Below are positions 19,087-28,931 of a stretch of DNA of 64,000 nucleotides, one piece after another. This stretch comes from Adhaeribacter soli (GTDB lineage Bacteria > Bacteroidota > Bacteroidia > Cytophagales > Hymenobacteraceae): contig NZ_VTWT01000004.1 of assembly GCF_008727925.1 (NCBI RefSeq), positions 1 to 64,000 on the forward strand, given 5' to 3'. Every line of letters starts with the position of its first letter. Position 1 is the first letter of the stretch. Made by a program: the position numbers and the translations under genes. The notes under the pieces were generated by a model. That model was not told the DNA's origin and searched no databases. It saw only the letters and a program-made list of their open reading frames with translations.

Positions 19087-21996
19087 TTAAATAACTTCGA
19101 AAAAAGGCTTATCTGCCTCACTTCTTGCTTTATCAGCAGGTAATCGAATATCGAGTAATTTTGTGCGGATGAAGTAATCTTTGTCTACATCCTGAGTTTG
19201 CTTTTCCAATAACCTGTAAAGATTAGGCAGAGATTTTTTATCTGAAGGTTTATTATCATGATTCCCATAATGCCAACCTATCAGATATATTCCATGCTTA
19301 TACTTTTGATCTATTAAATAAGGAATTAATTGATTATTAAGAGCCGTTTCTACCTCTTTGTTCTTGCTTAATTTAACTTCAATTACAACAGAGACAATAT
19401 CAGCTTTATTTCCATTAACTTCTCGCGAAAAGGCATCTACAAAGATGTCGGTTCGTTGCCCTGTTTCCCGGCCGAGTGAAGAACGAATTTCTACTTCCCT
19501 TTTAACTAGAATATCTGTTCTTTGCAGATCCTGCACGAGGTGGCGGCGGATCACGTTGGAAAGGAAATTTTCATCCCGTACTTCATAACCTGACTTCTTA
19601 CGCCTGTCCGTAGCTTTAACAGGTATCCACAAAACCTCTGCCGCAATTAATTCATTATGTAAATCTATCTGAAAACGATTCAATGATTCCAGAACTAATT
19701 CCTGAAGGTCAGTCGCGGACTTAATCCAGCGTCGGTTTGAATCTTGACTAAGAGCGATCAAGGCATCTGGCGTAATTGGTTCCCAAGAATTACGCCGTAA
19801 GTTTTCTCGTACTTGATCAAGGTGAACTTGAACCCAATATGGAGCTCCAAAATGGATTGAAAGCTCTTTGAGCAGTTCCCAAGCAGATATTGTTCCCCGT
19901 GATGCCAATTCAGAAGCTGCAGCGGTACGCAAGGCACCAAAACTTCCTAAAGGATTTGAATTATCCCAATCATCTATATCTTCAGGTATAAGTTTGAATG
20001 CATAGGTCAGCCACAATATAAGGGTATGTAGCTGCTGTTCTTCTAGTATAGCAAGGTGCTGTAATTCCCCAGCTCTGGGATGATTTACAGATTGCCTGAT
20101 AACTGTTGCAGCTAAATTTGGATGTGTACTTAATTGTTCCCAGTGCTCCCAAGAATCAGTCCGAGCTGTCCGTGGCTTAAACAATAGCCATTTATATACT
20201 GCAATGGTTAAAGGTAGCCTATCGTTAGGTTCATTTATTAGCTGCATCGCATAATCCATTGCTGGTTTGTAGCTTAAATTAAGCATATCAACTAAAACTG
20301 AAGCACTATAATCATCTCGCCAAGCATTAAATTTAATTGCCAGAAGCATCAGATTTGAAAACTTGGCTTTTGGAAGCGCCTGATACAAAAATTTAAGTTG
20401 GTAGAAACTACTAAATTCCTTCCTGTCATCGTATGCGTCAGCTTGTTGAAATACTGCAACGTCTACAGCGGTTGGAGCAGAAATTGCAGCAAGTTTAACT
20501 AGTTCATATTGATGGTCATTATCCAAAGTGCTTTCAAGTTGAACCAGGAAACCTGACCAATTTTCCCAAAAGTTTGCTGGAAAGCTTTGTAAGTAAGCTG
20601 GACGTTGTTTCTGACAAAGCAGAATTGCCCGGTAAAGTGAAATTGCGAAGTAATTTATGCCTCCACCTAAGGTAAACCATTCTTGTGGAGGAATTGGGTG
20701 ACGTAAAATAATATCGTAGGCCAAGTCAACTACTTTATTCTTTTGAGTACTTGAAAGCTTTGCCCAGCGATTAGACTGACTAATATCAGTATCAGCAAGA
20801 AACCCTGCATTTGTCTTCTTCGAACTCAAGTAATGAAGCAGAAAATTCCATTCCCTAAAAGATGCAGTAATTCCTTGTACTAAAATTAGTTGAATATGTT
20901 TTTGTCCCTTAACTATTTGACGGAGCTTTAATTTACGGCGCCTTTTCTTTTTCAAAACATCCTTTCTCTTGCGATTCCTGATATCTTGAAAGTATTTTCT
21001 ACTTTGTAAGTTGTCTTCACTTGTTAAATCTTCGGCCTTAAACCTTGGATATAATACTCTTCTGCTTGAGGCAAACCTTCGTTTAGCTTCATGAAGCTGA
21101 TCATACCTTTTGCTGTAAATTGAACCAGGGGAGTCCGTAGGTGTTAGATCTAGTAATAAAATCAGTACCTTCGTAAGCCACTCCCTGGTCTTGGAAGTAA
21201 GTGGTGTCATAACCAATGCGTAAACATTGTCCCAGTCTTCCTGGCTTAGAAGAGTAGGCTGGTTATGGAAATTGAACACAAGGCTTTGCGGGTGAGGACG
21301 ATTCTTGTGGTGTAGAAGACTTTCAAACAGCTTAAATCGAGTTTCATCATTTGCTTCCTCTAAACTGAATGGTTGATGATGCTCATCCATTACGATAAAG
21401 AGTTTGGTCATAGCTTTTAATACGCCTGCCTCGTTTATAAATTGCCAGGAACTGCGCCAAACAAGTTTATTAATCCTGATCCAAAAATCTTCCCGTGAAT
21501 ATTGGTGGGCAAGCGCAGGCACATTTTGACTTAACCACTGAAGGCTTGCAAGCACCGATGATAAAGAAAATGCAATATCTTCCTTTTCAATTTGAAGTAA
21601 AAAGGCACGGTAAGACCCGAAGAGCTGTTCATCCTTTTCAGGAGTGAGTAATGGTAATAATTCTTCCGGGCTTAAGTGGCTGGGCCAAAGAATGCGGAGC
21701 AAATCACCTCGAAATTCATCTCTTGTATCTTCTAAAGGTATTTGCAATCGAAGTGGCCTTAAAGCTACCCGGGAATCGTTATCAATTAAATGAACCAAAG
21801 TATCCAGAGCGATGGACCGGGTAGCAAAAGGAAGCCTCACATCGAGCGCTTGATTAACCAAGATTGGAGTTAATTCTCTTACCTCACAAGCCAAGACCAT
21901 ATCAATAGCAAAGCGTAATGAGGATCTGGGAGCTTCCGGATCCGTAAGTACAGCTTGTAATTGGCTGGCAAGTCTTGGATGGCATAATTGATGCAT
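19087..21996 (-). CDS. C-terminal part of a split STAND NTPase with PD-(D/E)XK-like domain
   Basis: A 969-codon frame, the in-frame continuation of the gene at 22102-23421 after a TGA codon. Between that stop and the first ATG here the same frame stays open (NNDQREALVARLITWIKD). This part is mostly helical, HEAT/ARM-like sequence with a lysine/arginine-rich stretch (KRKDVLKKKRRRKLKLRQ). Near the C-terminus RTDIFVD (about 848-854), VVIEVKLSKN (870-879) and a following Q..PYL match the D...ExK core of PD-(D/E)XK nucleases. If expressed alone from 21996 it would lack the NTPase. The fused ancestor would be about 1440 residues. The defence role is inferred from the layout and neighbours. Confidence 0.75.
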   Translation of the reverse strand: MHQLCHPRLASQLQAVLTDPEAPRSSLRFAIDMVLACEVRELTPILVNQALDVRLPFATRSIALDTLVHLIDNDSRVALRPLRLQIPLEDTRDEFRGDLLRILWPSHLSPEELLPLLTPEKDEQLFGSYRAFLLQIEKEDIAFSLSSVLASLQWLSQNVPALAHQYSREDFWIRINKLVWRSSWQFINEAGVLKAMTKLFIVMDEHHQPFSLEEANDETRFKLFESLLHHKNRPHPQSLVFNFHNQPTLLSQEDWDNVYALVMTPLTSKTREWLTKVLILLLDLTPTDSPGSIYSKRYDQLHEAKRRFASSRRVLYPRFKAEDLTSEDNLQSRKYFQDIRNRKRKDVLKKKRRRKLKLRQIVKGQKHIQLILVQGITASFREWNFLLHYLSSKKTNAGFLADTDISQSNRWAKLSSTQKNKVVDLAYDIILRHPIPPQEWFTLGGGINYFAISLYRAILLCQKQRPAYLQSFPANFWENWSGFLVQLESTLDNDHQYELVKLAAISAPTAVDVAVFQQADAYDDRKEFSSFYQLKFLYQALPKAKFSNLMLLAIKFNAWRDDYSASVLVDMLNLSYKPAMDYAMQLINEPNDRLPLTIAVYKWLLFKPRTARTDSWEHWEQLSTHPNLAATVIRQSVNHPRAGELQHLAILEEQQLHTLILWLTYAFKLIPEDIDDWDNSNPLGSFGALRTAAASELASRGTISAWELLKELSIHFGAPYWVQVHLDQVRENLRRNSWEPITPDALIALSQDSNRRWIKSATDLQELVLESLNRFQIDLHNELIAAEVLWIPVKATDRRKKSGYEVRDENFLSNVIRRHLVQDLQRTDILVKREVEIRSSLGRETGQRTDIFVDAFSREVNGNKADIVSVVIEVKLSKNKEVETALNNQLIPYLIDQKYKHGIYLIGWHYGNHDNKPSDKKSLPNLYRLLEKQTQDVDKDYFIRTKLLDIRLPADKARSEADKPFFEVI

Positions 21997-22101
21997 AAAG
22001 TCTCTTTCGCCATTATCCCAATAGGAGTAAGGCGAATTTGCCAGGTCCTTTATCCAAGTAATAAGACGAGCTACCAGTGCTTCACGCTGATCATTATTAA
22101 G

Positions 22102-23421
22102 TCAACGCAGATCTGACCTAACTAAGGCCATAGGATCCAATGCTAATATTTCATGCCAGAAAGCAGGTTGAAGCTCTGCTAACCAGGCAACCGTTTCTTT
22201 TAAAGCTGGTACTATGCCGCCGGTCGGATCTGTTGCTGACCGGAAGAGTGGACGCAAACTATTATGTGGTAATTGAGTTAGGTTCAAATACCAGGCTGCC
22301 AAAAATTCTGCATAAGATTGATGGGTCCACACCATTCGTCCATTTGCTACATCGGTGAAAAGACCTGTATTTCTAAGCAAATCTCGAACTGTTGCAGCTG
22401 TAATTTGGGCTTTTGTTCCATTCCAAGTTACTGTGTGACCAGCTCCTACCACATATGGATCAAGTTCATTTGGACCTAGAATACCCGAAACGGGTTCAAT
22501 ATGAATTTGGCGACGATTCGTAAGTACAGCTAAAAAAGCCAAATAACCAGCCAGCAAAAGGCGTGATCTCGGATCTCCCCGATGAGATTCATTTCGGGTG
22601 CGGTCTGGCAGTTCGCACAATTCCAAACAGCCCCGCTCGTATAATCCAGCCCGACCCGAAGTCTCGGAAATACCAAAATTGGGCTGATGGGTTTTATAAA
22701 GGTTTATTAATAATTGTAAAGTAACAGGACTACTTGCAAGAGGTTGAGCATCAACTTGGGCTATTGCAGCTAAGAATAGGTCAGAATTGAATCCTTCTTG
22801 GGATACTGCTTCTCTTACCTGCTCTTGGGTTAGCGGGCTGAGGAGTAAAATAGCAAATTGCTGCGAAGAAAGATCCTTTTTAATGTTCCAAAGAGATTTT
22901 AAGACTTCAGAAAATGAGGATGGCCACACAGCATTACGGCAAGTAATTCGAAGTCTTAGCCGCTCAATCGGAAGCTTTCGAAGTATCCGCAGAATGGCTT
23001 CCTGAAGCTTGCTAATATGCAGTAAGCCCTCATCTAAACTATCCAGCCAAAGCGTGAGAATAGAATCAACCTTTAACCATAATTCAACTTTGGATGAATG
23101 CATAACTTCCCGGTATAGAACATCTTCAGTGGTTACTGATCCTAAATCCAAAAATAAATGATCTGGCAAACCAATAAGTAAGGCTCGCTGCTTATTCAGT
23201 TCAAAAGATTTGCCAATCCCTGGTTCTCCTAGCAATACAGCACATTTTAAATCTTGGTCAAGTTGGTCTAGCGTTACTCCAATTGGTTCTGCAGTCAAAC
23301 TGGTAATAAATTTTGAGCTTAGCACATAACCGTCATTATCGAGCTCATATGGGAGAGTTGTTGCTGCAGGATCTGGATTAGTAATAAGCCAACGACGCTG
23401 CCAAGGATAGTTTTTGGGCAT
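22102..23421 (-). CDS. N-terminal NTPase part of the split STAND protein
   Basis: A 439-codon frame with Walker A GEPGIGKS (65-72) and Walker B LTLWLDSLDEG (122-132). A sensor-like RLRITCRNAVWP, a helical winged region, and THQSYAEFLAAWYL (the NACHT-like helical end) follow. The architecture is that of STAND/NACHT-type ATPases, which in bacteria often sense phage proteins. It ends RSDLR at a TGA (22102-22104), after which the frame continues without further stops into the 969-codon part. A CGA-to-TGA or TGG-to-TGA change would explain the break. The start ATG at 23421 is about 320 bases from the divergent Wadjet-like operon. Without the C-terminal part the protein lacks its repeats and nuclease-like domain. 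Confidence 0.8.
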   Translation of the reverse strand: MPKNYPWQRRWLITNPDPAATTLPYELDNDGYVLSSKFITSLTAEPIGVTLDQLDQDLKCAVLLGEPGIGKSFELNKQRALLIGLPDHLFLDLGSVTTEDVLYREVMHSSKVELWLKVDSILTLWLDSLDEGLLHISKLQEAILRILRKLPIERLRLRITCRNAVWPSSFSEVLKSLWNIKKDLSSQQFAILLLSPLTQEQVREAVSQEGFNSDLFLAAIAQVDAQPLASSPVTLQLLINLYKTHQPNFGISETSGRAGLYERGCLELCELPDRTRNESHRGDPRSRLLLAGYLAFLAVLTNRRQIHIEPVSGILGPNELDPYVVGAGHTVTWNGTKAQITAATVRDLLRNTGLFTDVANGRMVWTHQSYAEFLAAWYLNLTQLPHNSLRPLFRSATDPTGGIVPALKETVAWLAELQPAFWHEILALDPMALVRSDLR

Positions 23422-23744
23422 AAAATCTTAAAATTTTTGTAATTTGTAAGATGAATATCAATAGAGGAAAGGTGTCTTAATTATTAAATGATTCAAGTTC
23501 TATCCAAGAGAAATAGTTGGAATAATATAATGAAAGGCTATAAATATAGCACTTTATATACGGATTTTAATTTCAACATTACCCAAAGACTTTTTAATTA
23601 ATTGGTTTACTAATTTAAATTGGAAGAAGAAAGCTTTCGACGTGAATTGTTAAACAATAGTAAAACTGGTACGATATATTTTATATGCAGTAGATTTGTT
23701 ATTGTTATATCAATAGTTTAATCTTATTACTCAAATATTAAGCA
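23422..23744. promoter_or_regulatory. Divergent promoter region between the NTPase and jetA
   Basis: A 323-base AT-rich spacer between two divergent starts, so it must hold promoters for both transcripts. I see no convincing operator palindrome and no strong ribosome binding site before either start. Confidence 0.4.
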
Positions 23745-25127
23745 TTGCAAAACTTAACTTCCCAAATTGCCGAACTTTACTACCAGCTCATTCCTCCAAT
23801 AGAGGAAGGGTTACTAATTTTTCGTTTACATGAGAAAATAAAGAACGGCGAGATTGATATAAATTTCTCAATTCAAGATATTCAAAGAGCTATAGAGGAA
23901 GCTAATCAATTTAATACGGGTAGTGAAAGCGTTCCGAACCGGGAGCGCCTACTGAAAAATCTACTTTCTTATTTTATAGAGCGACCAGCAGAACAAAAGA
24001 GTCGTTATACTCTTACAGAGTACGCACGAAAATTCGTGTTGCTTCTTGAACATAAGATTAATAACCCTTTCCGTAAGTTTCCACTCCGTGAAAGTTTCAA
24101 GCGTTATGCTGATTTTAACGCACAAGAGATACAACAAATTAATCAACTAGAAAGCTGGTTTAATCAAGGGTTTCAAGCTACTACAAGGGAAAATATTGTT
24201 GATCACTTAGAAGAATTGAAAGCAGATGTTCAATCATCAGTCCAGCGTTTAAACAAACTGTTATATTCTGGTGAAATATCAGTTCAAAGTATGGTTGCAG
24301 ACTTTTCGGTGATTTTTACTGACCTTGGTGAAAAAGCTGATGAAATACGTGATACTCTCCGATTAGGAAATTCATTACAGTTTGAAATTGAGCTCGTCGT
24401 CTCCAAATTTTATAACCAAACGCAAGAATTCAAACATCCCTCGACTGCAGAAGAATTCGTCCATTTCAATGATTTACACTTCGCATTTACAAGAGCTACT
24501 GAAATAAAGCAGGAAGTATTGTCGTTTTTTGAAATTGTTGATGGAAAGCTTGGTCAATTACGCGAACGAATTCAATATGCCAGCAATAAACTGAACGAAT
24601 TACAGGAGCTTTTTCGCTACCAAAGCCATTTTAAGTTAAATCTTAAAAGATTACTCGAATATGCGCTAACTGTTGTAAATCCTGAAAAGGGTCAGCTTGT
24701 TTTTCCTCCCTGGTTTCCATTCAAAGGAATTCCTGAAGAACGCTTCAAACTCACCGTAATGCCTGAATTGGAGCGCGAGTTTACCCAACGAAATATGGTG
24801 GTTGAGAATCTGGAAGACCAAGCGTATCATCGGCAGGAGCTGATTCGAGTTGAAGCGGATCTTATACGGCAGCAACGTACTGCGATCTTGATTGAGCAAT
24901 ACAAAAATCGCCTAGAACAAGAGGGCAACCTGGATTTTACAATGGAATTCTATCGTATAATAGACACTGAACATGATGAAGAAGTAGCTTTACAAGTGGG
25001 ATATGAGCTTATCCAATATACCCATGATAACCCACATTTCTTGGTTAATATATTACCTAAACTTGACAAACTTTATCTACGCAAACCTATCCTCACATGG
25101 ACAATCAATTTAAAGAGCATGACGTGA
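23745..25127 (+). CDS. jetA: Wadjet-like JetA (kleisin-type subunit)
   Basis: A 460-residue, mainly helical protein, first of four overlapping or tightly spaced genes whose last two are an SMC-like ATPase and a Toprim-type nuclease, the Wadjet order A-B-C-D. Family knowledge: JetA is the kleisin that bridges the JetC dimer and binds JetB, and the complex extrudes loops on small circular DNA and triggers cutting by JetD. The N-terminus (SQIAELYYQLIPPIEEG) looks like a winged-helix region, and a coiled coil lies in the middle. The start is TTG (23745); no in-frame ATG lies near. Assignment rests largely on context and size. I could not fix the Wadjet subtype by eye. Confidence 0.75.
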   Translation: MQNLTSQIAELYYQLIPPIEEGLLIFRLHEKIKNGEIDINFSIQDIQRAIEEANQFNTGSESVPNRERLLKNLLSYFIERPAEQKSRYTLTEYARKFVLLLEHKINNPFRKFPLRESFKRYADFNAQEIQQINQLESWFNQGFQATTRENIVDHLEELKADVQSSVQRLNKLLYSGEISVQSMVADFSVIFTDLGEKADEIRDTLRLGNSLQFEIELVVSKFYNQTQEFKHPSTAEEFVHFNDLHFAFTRATEIKQEVLSFFEIVDGKLGQLRERIQYASNKLNELQELFRYQSHFKLNLKRLLEYALTVVNPEKGQLVFPPWFPFKGIPEERFKLTVMPELEREFTQRNMVVENLEDQAYHRQELIRVEADLIRQQRTAILIEQYKNRLEQEGNLDFTMEFYRIIDTEHDEEVALQVGYELIQYTHDNPHFLVNILPKLDKLYLRKPILTWTINLKSMT

Positions 25128-25777
25128 TTTTGAACTTTAGCTTTTTGGGCCACCGAGATGTACAAGCACATTTTGCAGACTTGAATATTGCACTTTTGAG
25201 CGGACGGCATATTCAGACTGGCGAAGGCTATCTTTTTACTTTAGTGAACCACTATCAAGATGAATTTAAAATTTTCTATCGTAGCCTTTATGGTTTGGAG
25301 TTAAAACAAGCTAAAGTAGATAATACCAACTATTACTACCTTGACTTTCCAGAAGAGGGGAAAGGAAAGCTATACACCTCTGACCGCTTTAGAGAAATGA
25401 CCTCCTGGGAAATAATAGTTGCCCTTATGCTGCTAAATATGTACTATGAGCGTTCCTTTGAGCAAGCAAAGGTCATTAACTGGGAGATAATTCAAAAGGA
25501 AATCATGGAAAGTGAATTGGCACCACTATATAAGAAAGCCTTTTTCAATAATTCAATCCGGGAATTTTATACCAACTCTGAATGGAAAGTTCTTTTTGAC
25601 AAATTTAAACGCGTGCTAAGAATTTTTGATCGGTGGGGCTGGATCAAATTACAAACCGTCGAAGAAGGTGAATTCGTCTTTCTTATCCGTGAAAGTATTG
25701 ATCGATTTGGGAAGCTTTATCAATATGAAATTAGCCATTTTGATATCTTCATTGAACAAATAAACCAAAAAAAATAA
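25097..25777 (+). CDS. jetB: Wadjet-like JetB (DUF4194-type subunit)
   Basis: A 226-residue winged-helix-rich protein (kite-type) whose start lies inside the end of jetA (31-base overlap), indicating translational coupling. The sequence (REMTSWEIIVALMLLNMYYE, then FKRVLRIFDRWGWIKL) fits the wHTH layout of DUF4194/MukE-like proteins. In Wadjet, JetB binds the kleisin JetA and the JetC heads. JetC begins four bases after its stop. No disruption is seen. Confidence 0.75.
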   Translation: MDNQFKEHDVILNFSFLGHRDVQAHFADLNIALLSGRHIQTGEGYLFTLVNHYQDEFKIFYRSLYGLELKQAKVDNTNYYYLDFPEEGKGKLYTSDRFREMTSWEIIVALMLLNMYYERSFEQAKVINWEIIQKEIMESELAPLYKKAFFNNSIREFYTNSEWKVLFDKFKRVLRIFDRWGWIKLQTVEEGEFVFLIRESIDRFGKLYQYEISHFDIFIEQINQKK

Positions 25778-25781
25778 GGGT

Positions 25782-28700
25782 ATGACATATCCTTTAATCC
25801 ATGCTTTATCGACTGTTGGTGTCTTGAAACATTATAATCAAGATTACTTAATCCATAGACAACGTACTGATTTTACCGGAGCGAATGGGGTTGGTAAGTC
25901 CATCATAGCAGATCTTTTACAGTTAATTTTCATTAACGATAGACAACTTTTTCAATTTGGGACTGAAGGTTATAAGAAAGAAGCCCGGCAGATCCACAAG
26001 CTACCATACAAATGTCGGGATGCCTATGCATTCCTGACAGTAGAAGTTGAGGAAAATAAATTCATATGTATAGGAGTAAGCATTCCTAATAACTCAAACA
26101 GGCCCTTAAAGCCTTTTCTAATTACTTTAGACCCCAACAATCAGCTGCCCTTTTCAGATAGGGCGTTTTCTAAGGAGCAAATACCCCAAGCCAAACATTT
26201 TATCAACGATAAAAATCAGATCTGTATAGTAGAGGATTTAGGCCGTCATTTTCGCGACAAATATGATCTGTATTTCGAGTATTATAGTAACCGAGAACAA
26301 AAAGACGAACACTACGCCCGCTTATATGACCAGCACCTTTTGCCTATTAATCTGAGTATTCCTAGCAGTTTAAAAACGTTTGCGAAAATAATCCAATCTT
26401 TTTCGAGGGCAAGAAGTGGCGGTGATAAATCTGAAGAGTTAAAAGATTTTCTTTTTGATGGCGTTGAGCACGAATTAGAGCATACTTTTGATAGTTATAA
26501 GAATGAGATAGATAAACTTCTTCGGGATTACGATGATCTTCATTTGTTCATCAATGACTTAGAAGCTAAACAATTGGAGCTGGAGGAATTGAGCAAGCTA
26601 TTAGAATTCCAGAAAACGGCTCAGAGGAAATTACTGATAGGCACTTGTGGCAATTCATTCGCCAATAGCAATAGAGCAAGTGTTGCTCTTGACTTGAAAA
26701 TCAGAGAATATAAAACTGCTGTGCAAAAAGCAGGGCTGCTTACAAGGCAGCTTCCCCGCTTACTGTCTTTAGCGGACGGATATAAAGCCTTGCTGTCACA
26801 CTGTAAAAGGCGACTGGACGCAATTAAGACTTGTGCGGAAATTGTGAAAAGCATTGTAGAGGTTGAAAAGCAAATTAATGACCTTACTTTCACAAACCTG
26901 CCGGTTATTGTGGAGCCTTTTAATGGACAGTACCCTATTGATGAATACGATACTGGTGAGATTATCAGACGTTTTAAGACATTCGTACCTATATATAAGC
27001 AATACAAATCTATATCCGCTATTGAGCAACAAATTGAGAATCAGAAACAAATAATCCAGGAAAGGAAAGCAGTAGTATCTAAAAATATTAAATACTACAA
27101 ACTTATAAATGATTTATTCCGAGGTACAACCGAAAAGTCATTAATTGCACAGGTTTTAAAATCAGATAAGACTATTTCAACTGCTCAGGAGGCTGTTTTA
27201 TTTCATTTTCTACAAACACACTGGCAAAAACCCGAACTTCCTGGTTTTCCCTTCTATGCCGATGGGTTTGAATTCTTTGATGATGAGCAAATTATCCAAG
27301 ATGAAAGGTTAGGAGGTTATTGGCTACGCCTTAAAGATTTAAGTATTTATATTGAGAGTTTAAAGCATGAGCCGGTTCTTGGAAACACTGAATTACGTAG
27401 CAAAGCAATATCTGACCTCTTAATACACAATGAAACCATTATTAACTCCTTAAATAAAGAACTAGAGCAACTGGATCTTTTTGAGAAAGGGAAAGAATTT
27501 GAATTGAAATATGCTACAGTTTTGATTGGTCTTGATGCGCGTCTTTATGATTATGAATTTAAAAATCAACTAGCTATCACAGCGCAATTAATACTACAGC
27601 TTGAAGATAAAATTGATGGCCTGCAAAAAGAAAGAAGCGAACTACACAATAATAAAGCATTGCGATTAGTTGAAGTTGGTATTGATAAAAATTTCGATTT
27701 GCAAAAGTTGTTTGAAATCGAAAACTCTAATTTCGAGTGCTGGCAACACAAAGCAGAGAAATTTCATAATCGTGTAATAAATGACAGCGCAAAAGAAAGC
27801 GCTATGCGCGAAACATCTATTCCTGCTTTGGAACAGCAGACTAAGGATAAGAAAGAGCTTGCAGACCGCGCCACAGTAATGTATCTCAAGGATAAGGGGG
27901 ATTTAGAAAAGATCTACCCGGAACTAATAACTGAAACATTTTCGGAAATAAGTGAAGAGGAGCTGCAGGGTTATAGACAACAATATGATGACGCGAGACG
28001 GAATTATGAAAGTGCCTACCTGGCTGCTTGCAAATTATTCAAGGAAACAGCTGATGGCAATAATATGGAAATTGCATTAGAAATAAATAAAGGCAATTTT
28101 AGTTTTCAATTAATGGAGCAGGCTTTATTGGGTAGTAGAATCAAATTTCGCGATCAGATAGCTGAGGAACTGCGCACAGCAAATCGGTCGCGACATAAAC
28201 TAGTTGATTCAATCCATGAAACAATGCTTAAAATCTTCATCAGGACTAAAACAAAATATGAAGAATATCGAACTCAAGTCCGTGAACTGAATTTATTTTT
28301 TACAGGTAAAACTATTAGTAATAAGTATTTCTTCCAGGTTGAATTTGTTCCTAACTCAGAAGTACCTATTGAATGGATTAACCAATTGCAAAGTCAATCA
28401 CAACATTTATATAAACATGGTGAGCTTCCAATGGGAAACTCAGTAGAACTGTTTATTGAAGAGTTTTTTAAGACTGCGGCTCGATATAAGAAAAAGATTG
28501 CCTTCAGGGACTTGCTGGATCCTAAAACCTACTTTACCTTGGATGCTGGTCTTATTAATGAAAAAGGTAATGAGGTGCCTGGAAGTACTGGGGAAACTTA
28601 CTCTGCAAAAGTGCTTTTGGGTATCGGAAGATTGTCAAAGGTTCAAGCCCAAAATCGGCAGGGAATCAGGTTCATTATACTAGAAGAAACAGCGAATCTT

Positions 28701-28931
28701 GATAAAACAAATTTTAATAATTTTCCAGCTATTGCCGAGGAATTTGGTTACCAAATTATAACTATGACCCCAAAACCTTTTGGTGCAGACGCAACGGAAG
28801 GCTGGTATCTGCATCATCTATTGCCTGGGAGACATGATCCGGATATTAATTATCCTGTGCCGGCTAGTTATTTTAAAACGAATACCAATAAGGAAGATTT
28901 GCTATCATACCTTAATAGGGTTTCTGTATGA
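25782..28931 (+). CDS. jetC: Wadjet-like JetC (SMC-family ATPase)
   Basis: A 1049-residue SMC/MukB-type protein: Walker A TGANGVGKS (32-40), long coiled-coil arms through the middle (about 240-300 and 590-830), signature-like STGETYSAKVLLGIG (about 935), and Walker B IRFIILEETANLD (about 959-971). Family knowledge: the JetC dimer is the DNA-loop-extruding motor that recognises small circular plasmids. The length is close to known JetC proteins. It overlaps jetD by four bases (ATGA), so all four subunits should be made in balance. Both halves of the ATPase head look intact. Confidence 0.9.
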   Translation: MTYPLIHALSTVGVLKHYNQDYLIHRQRTDFTGANGVGKSIIADLLQLIFINDRQLFQFGTEGYKKEARQIHKLPYKCRDAYAFLTVEVEENKFICIGVSIPNNSNRPLKPFLITLDPNNQLPFSDRAFSKEQIPQAKHFINDKNQICIVEDLGRHFRDKYDLYFEYYSNREQKDEHYARLYDQHLLPINLSIPSSLKTFAKIIQSFSRARSGGDKSEELKDFLFDGVEHELEHTFDSYKNEIDKLLRDYDDLHLFINDLEAKQLELEELSKLLEFQKTAQRKLLIGTCGNSFANSNRASVALDLKIREYKTAVQKAGLLTRQLPRLLSLADGYKALLSHCKRRLDAIKTCAEIVKSIVEVEKQINDLTFTNLPVIVEPFNGQYPIDEYDTGEIIRRFKTFVPIYKQYKSISAIEQQIENQKQIIQERKAVVSKNIKYYKLINDLFRGTTEKSLIAQVLKSDKTISTAQEAVLFHFLQTHWQKPELPGFPFYADGFEFFDDEQIIQDERLGGYWLRLKDLSIYIESLKHEPVLGNTELRSKAISDLLIHNETIINSLNKELEQLDLFEKGKEFELKYATVLIGLDARLYDYEFKNQLAITAQLILQLEDKIDGLQKERSELHNNKALRLVEVGIDKNFDLQKLFEIENSNFECWQHKAEKFHNRVINDSAKESAMRETSIPALEQQTKDKKELADRATVMYLKDKGDLEKIYPELITETFSEISEEELQGYRQQYDDARRNYESAYLAACKLFKETADGNNMEIALEINKGNFSFQLMEQALLGSRIKFRDQIAEELRTANRSRHKLVDSIHETMLKIFIRTKTKYEEYRTQVRELNLFFTGKTISNKYFFQVEFVPNSEVPIEWINQLQSQSQHLYKHGELPMGNSVELFIEEFFKTAARYKKKIAFRDLLDPKTYFTLDAGLINEKGNEVPGSTGETYSAKVLLGIGRLSKVQAQNRQGIRFIILEETANLDKTNFNNFPAIAEEFGYQIITMTPKPFGADATEGWYLHHLLPGRHDPDINYPVPASYFKTNTNKEDLLSYLNRVSV

